From: Pelobates cultripes
Taxonomy: Eukaryota; Chordata; Amphibia; Anura; Pelobatidae
Assembly: GCA_933207985.1 (NCBI GenBank)
Contig: OW240918.1
Span: forward strand, 20,033,673 to 20,097,672
Reading direction: 5' to 3'
DNA: 64,000 bases
Shown one piece after another: positions 59,891-64,000 of the stretch. The translations under genes and the position numbers were made by a program. Numbering within the stretch: the first letter of the stretch is position 1; every line of letters starts with the position of its first letter. The notes beneath the pieces are model-generated. The model did not search any database. It was not told the DNA's origin and worked only from the letters and a program-made list of their open reading frames with translations.

Positions 59891-62571
59891 TCGAAAGCTT
59901 GTATTTGAAATATTATGTTAGTCCGATTAAAAAGGGACCATCGCATACTGCAATACTCTGGTATTTTGGCATCTTGTCTACTGGACTAATACGGCTAATC
60001 CAGTCTACATTACTATATATATGTATATATGTATATATATATATTAATATCAAAATACACTTAGAATGAAAACAGGCCAGGCAGTCTACATGCAGGTAAT
60101 CTTGCAATCCAGCCGATCCAAGTCATGTGATTGTGGTGTCATCAATAAAGTCCTCCTATTGTAGGAAGTGGATCATCTTCAATATTGCATCCCAGAGAAT
60201 GGGTAAGATTTCTGTGTTGGGAATCTGTATGAAACTACAAGGAAATGGTTTGACCTAAACCAGGGAGACTATGCTTAAAGTCTAAGTTTCCTTGTACTAT
60301 TATTAGAACAATTAGCTATATTAGAAAAAGTACTATGAGTGTTCCTTTAAGCAGTCAGGCAAATAGCAATTTAATGTATATACCAATTTGCCTGTCTCTC
60401 CAGATGCAGTTGGAATCCGGAATAGATTATGTGTTTGGTATATATGTGAATCCTATAGTTTATATGTGATTTCTATGCAAAAAGTAATTGTTTTGAACCA
60501 GACAACATATGTTACTGTCCAAATGGTGCTCAGTTGGAATGACTGTATTTTAACTAGATTTGATATAAGAATTGCAAATCCTCTTGATCTCTGGTTATTT
60601 CCCCCAAGGTTTGGCCTACCAAACAAAATTCAGTATTTAGTTAATAAACTTGTGTGAGAAAATCATCCCGCTAAAGGCAGGTTGCCCATGTTGTCTGCGG
60701 TTAACATATTGTTTGTGCAAACACCAGATGCAAAAGTTGCACAATACTGATATTTTCAGCCTGGAAGAGAGTCATTTTTAAAAAGAAAGACTGCGGGAAC
60801 AGGATCTTTACACCATATCCACTTCAACACGATGAAGTGGTTGTGATGCTTAAAGTGTCCCTTTAAGGAATTGTCAGTGGAAATGCAGAATATATTTATA
60901 AAACATATCTCCAACTCACATGGATTGGAGATAAGAATGAACTCGGCTATATCATAGTTTTGCAAGTCAGTTCCAAACTGAATAGATTGCTTTGATTATC
61001 TGTAAAACAACTCCTGTTGCACATATTAAAGCTGCCCATTGAAGATGATATATAGAGCTTGATTTTATTTTATTTTTAATTCCGTATCATGAATATTTTC
61101 TGTTTCCTACAAAAAATATAAAATGTAAAAAAAAACATGTTTGAAAATAAAACAACTCAATGTTCTTTTTGTATAATAAAAAAAGAAAAGAATTGGACTT
61201 TTTCCAAACAAATTATAGGTTTCTCATCAACCATTAAGCATCTATTTTCTTTTCTCACAATTACGCAGAGAGTGGTGGGTACGGTGGCATACTCCACTCC
61301 CCTTCTGCTGCTTCTTTCAATGAAAATTGCTCAACCCAGATGTCTAGCTTGAAAAAAAAAAACCTCTAGCAGCATCTGTTTTACCACAAGCTCATCCAGC
61401 AAGTTGGTATAGTACAATGTTGGTACCCCAGATGTTACTAAAATGCCTTTCCCATGGTGCTTAGTCAGCCTAAAGACTTCCCGAGCATCATGGGAGTTGG
61501 AGTTCAGATACATGTGAGCTGACAAAATAAGAATTCAGTACTAGAGTAGCCTTGCATTAGGCAGATGCTGTAATGTCCAAATTTCTTGCAGTACTCCAAA
61601 ATCATTTGTTGTCTTTGTCTTTTGTTAATATTTTTTCTTTACATAGTATTCTATTTTATTTTTCTAACTTAGTGGACAGATATTTTAACCTGCATCTGTA
61701 TCAGTAACAGTGGGATTTATTACAATATATACAATCCAGTACAGACTGTAGCAATAATTATTATACAGTTGTGAGATTCTAAATAGAAAATGTAATAAAA
61801 ATGTATAACCAACCTACTCCCTGTCTCCTCGACAATGTTTTAGATAAGATTTTTCATGGCCAGTATTTAATTGTCCAGTTTACACGAGTGGGGGGTCATG
61901 GAATTTTTTTTCCCCTCCTACAAATTAAGGCCTGATTTTAATATTTTTGTATAAGCTATTTAAATGATTGAATATTTTTGGATAAACTTTTAAAATTCTG
62001 TTTTCACATATTTGTTTGAAATTTTTTTTTATCATATATAAAACTATGTAAATACATAAAAAGATTTCAAAATAATAAAACAACGTATTTTCATAATATT
62101 GAACCATTTGGAAAGCTTATCCAAAAATATTAAATCTAGGCCATAATTGGTAATTGTGCAAATATACTTGGACAAATATACAAATGCTATTATGCTATTT
62201 AATTAGTTTTTTTTAAATGAACTTATTTATCAAATAGACCGAACTTTCTTCTTTGCTACTCCCAGAGTATTCATTTCCATCTCTGATTGTGTATGTATTT
62301 GCCTTATTAGAATAAACATTAATGTCAATATTATTAGTATTATTATTATGTAGTTTATAATAACACACTAGGAAATCCCGCAGAGTTGTATCTTCTTCTG
62401 CCTGCCTCAGCAATATAGTTGTTTTTTTTTACTTCATTTATCTCTTCGTGATGATTTTGTGATCATGTTTACTGTTCTCTTATAGGTCTATGTGTTAATG
62501 ATTGCAACTTGTGTGTGTTTTTTTTCTTGATACAGTGAATTTGTAGTCTCGGTTTTCAACAACAACAAAAA
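59891..62571. other. Non-coding DNA with MITE ends
   Basis: An atatgtatatat tract lies at 60013-60044. A MITE right end (gaagtggttgtgatgcttaa, agtgtccctttaa) lies at about 60832-60866. A segment with cccgagcatcatgggagttg at about 61481, a common element motif, has no partner here. No coding exon supported. Confidence 0.5.
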
Positions 62572-62890
62572 AGATAGATAGACAGATAGATAGATAGATT
62601 CATAGACAGAAAGACAGACAGACAGACAGACAGATAGATAGATATATAGATATATAGATAGATAGACATACAGAAAGATAGATAGATCGATAGACAGATT
62701 CATAGACAGACAGACAGATAGATAAATAGCTAGATAGATAGATACTAGATAGATCGATAGATAGTTAGATAGATCAATTGATAGATAGATATAGATAGAT
62801 AGATAGATAGATAGTTAGATAGATCAATTGATAGATAGATATAGATAGATAGATAGATAGTTAGATAGATCAATTGATATATAGATAGAT

Positions 62891-62958
<68 letters not shown>
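62572..62958 (+). repeat. Long (GATA)n/(GACA)n array with higher-order units
   Basis: About 385 bp of agat/gaca units. Between about 62758 and 62880 a larger unit containing gttagatagatcaattgata repeats three times, showing higher-order duplication; the right end is pure gata. Confidence 0.95.
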
Positions 62959-64000
62959 GTGGGATTAATTATACCTCCGAACAAAGTTATCATTCGCATT
63001 CTTCTTTGTAAATAGACTTTACTGTATCTGTGCAATAAAAACAATGAATACTCATTAAAAATAAATTTATTTAGTTGCTGGTTTCATAATTAGCATTGTG
63101 ACAGCATATTGGCTAGCTCGAAAAAGATCTGTGAATCCTTATAAACAAATACCACTTGGAAAAATTAAGGAGAAGATTGTAGACTGGAAAGATCCCCAAT
63201 TCTACTAGGAACAAAAACCTGGCAGTCAAATATAAGAAACTGCTAACTCACAACAGAGTGACCTACTGGAAGACATATGCCAAAAAGACAGCGTTTTATG
63301 CAATTCTTGTGAAGTAGCGTCGTTCTGTCTATACCATCTGCAGATTTATTATTGTGCCACAATAAAAAAAAAAAAAAACGAGTAACAGTTCCTGAATATT
63401 ATTGAACTGTAACCAAAGGAAAGACTCCAGTAAAATGGGCGCCACACCCACACCTACTGATGTGGTCCAAGTTTTTTTCTCGTTCGTCTCTAAAAGCACC
63501 TAATTAAGAAATCCTGACTCATTTACATGGATCTGTTTGATCTAAATTACACTCCAAACCACACCAAATTAGCAGCATCTGTGAATGTGAAATGTTTGTT
63601 CCCTGTGTCTGCTAAAACAGGACCAGTTCTGGACAGCACATGTGTAAGTGACGAAAAAATTATTTCATATAACTTACCTCTATGATCTATTTTCCTCTAA
63701 TAATTCATACTGAGAATAAGTAACGGATAGAACTTGATGATTATTTCAGTCTGTGACAAAATATGTTTCATCATCAAAGCTATAGTGAAGTAGACCACCA
63801 ACTTTGCTTCTGTCATTGATAAAAAAAATAAATTATAATTGTAAAGAAATTATTGGAAAGTTTTAACGTGCCAAGTTTTCAGCAGTATTTAAAACAATTA
63901 TATTTTATAAGCTGTATAATAGTAATAAGAGATGCAGATTTATATTTGCAAAAGTTTCAATCACTTATTTAGGGACCAAACTAGAATTCATTATAGAGAA
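62959..64000. other. Non-coding DNA to window end
   Basis: No exon or recognised transposon. ccacacccacacctactg near 63443 is the only GC-richer patch. Confidence 0.45.

Noticed and set aside
60388..60657. 89-codon frame after a ctgtctctccag acceptor-like site
   Set aside because: No recognisable domain, no clear donor, and amino acid composition typical of random AT-rich DNA.
62745..63044. Tyr/Leu/Ser/Ile-repeat open frame
   Set aside because: Low-complexity translation of the GATA array.

Overview
The window looks like intergenic or, more likely, deep intronic DNA of a vertebrate, most probably an anuran amphibian. It is AT-rich, has no dense coding, and carries splice-flanked exon-like segments. 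It is full of repeat families I associate with frog genomes: L2-like and CR1-like LINE fragments, a Tc1-like transposon, a hAT-type element, palindromic MITEs with termini like 'aaagggacactata', TTAA-flanked 'ccccttaagga' elements, LTRs, and GATA/GACA microsatellites. The species call is inference from repeat style. No bacterial or viral gene cluster, rRNA, tRNA or CRISPR array was seen.

Host coding signal is sparse. A 106-bp exon (50419-50524, plus strand) has a pyrimidine tract, AG acceptor and GTAAGT donor, and encodes part of a RhoGAP domain closest to the ARHGAP9/12/15/27 group. ARHGAP15 is favoured, and its very large introns would fit a 64-kb window with so little exon. A second acceptor-flanked segment (53332-53459) joins it in frame and resembles the next RhoGAP exon, but it has lost the conserved Phe-Gly-Pro core and reads into a stop. 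This copy may therefore be a decaying paralogue, have an altered C-terminus, or contain a sequence error.

Layout. 1-9.5 kb: unique AT-rich DNA with an L2 3' end, a degenerate L2 copy and a terminator-like hairpin. 9.5-10.7 kb: a repeat with a perfect 199-bp tandem duplication. 12.6-14 kb: a hAT-type element (8-bp target duplication) filled with a CA minisatellite that switches to GT. 15.1-16.2 kb: a roughly 21-bp minisatellite whose element recurs at 40.1-40.6 and 43.6-44.1 kb. 19.1-20.6 kb: a Tc1-like transposon with two nested insertions. 21.7-23.4 kb: a repeat split by a CR1-like LINE. 23.7-26.2 kb: a foldback element, AT microsatellites and a 1.7-kb element with 15-bp target duplications and an internal 306-bp tandem repeat. 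26.6-28.4 kb: a long perfect hairpin, a GC-rich L1-like 5' fragment and a MITE.

28.4-40 kb is mostly unique sequence with a few repeats. 40-46.8 kb: palindromic MITEs, the largest L2 reverse transcriptase fragment, and a TTAA element nested in a MITE. 49.5-59.3 kb: another L2 end, the RhoGAP exons, a solo LTR with 5-bp target duplications, a MITE, a 3' fragment of a restriction-like-endonuclease LINE ending in (TA)n, and a second LTR of the same family directly after it. 59.3-64 kb: a hairpin-bearing repeat, MITE ends and a long GATA/GACA array.

The genes do not form a pathway. The interest lies in how the transposons nest, which gives their relative ages, and in the state of the RhoGAP exons.
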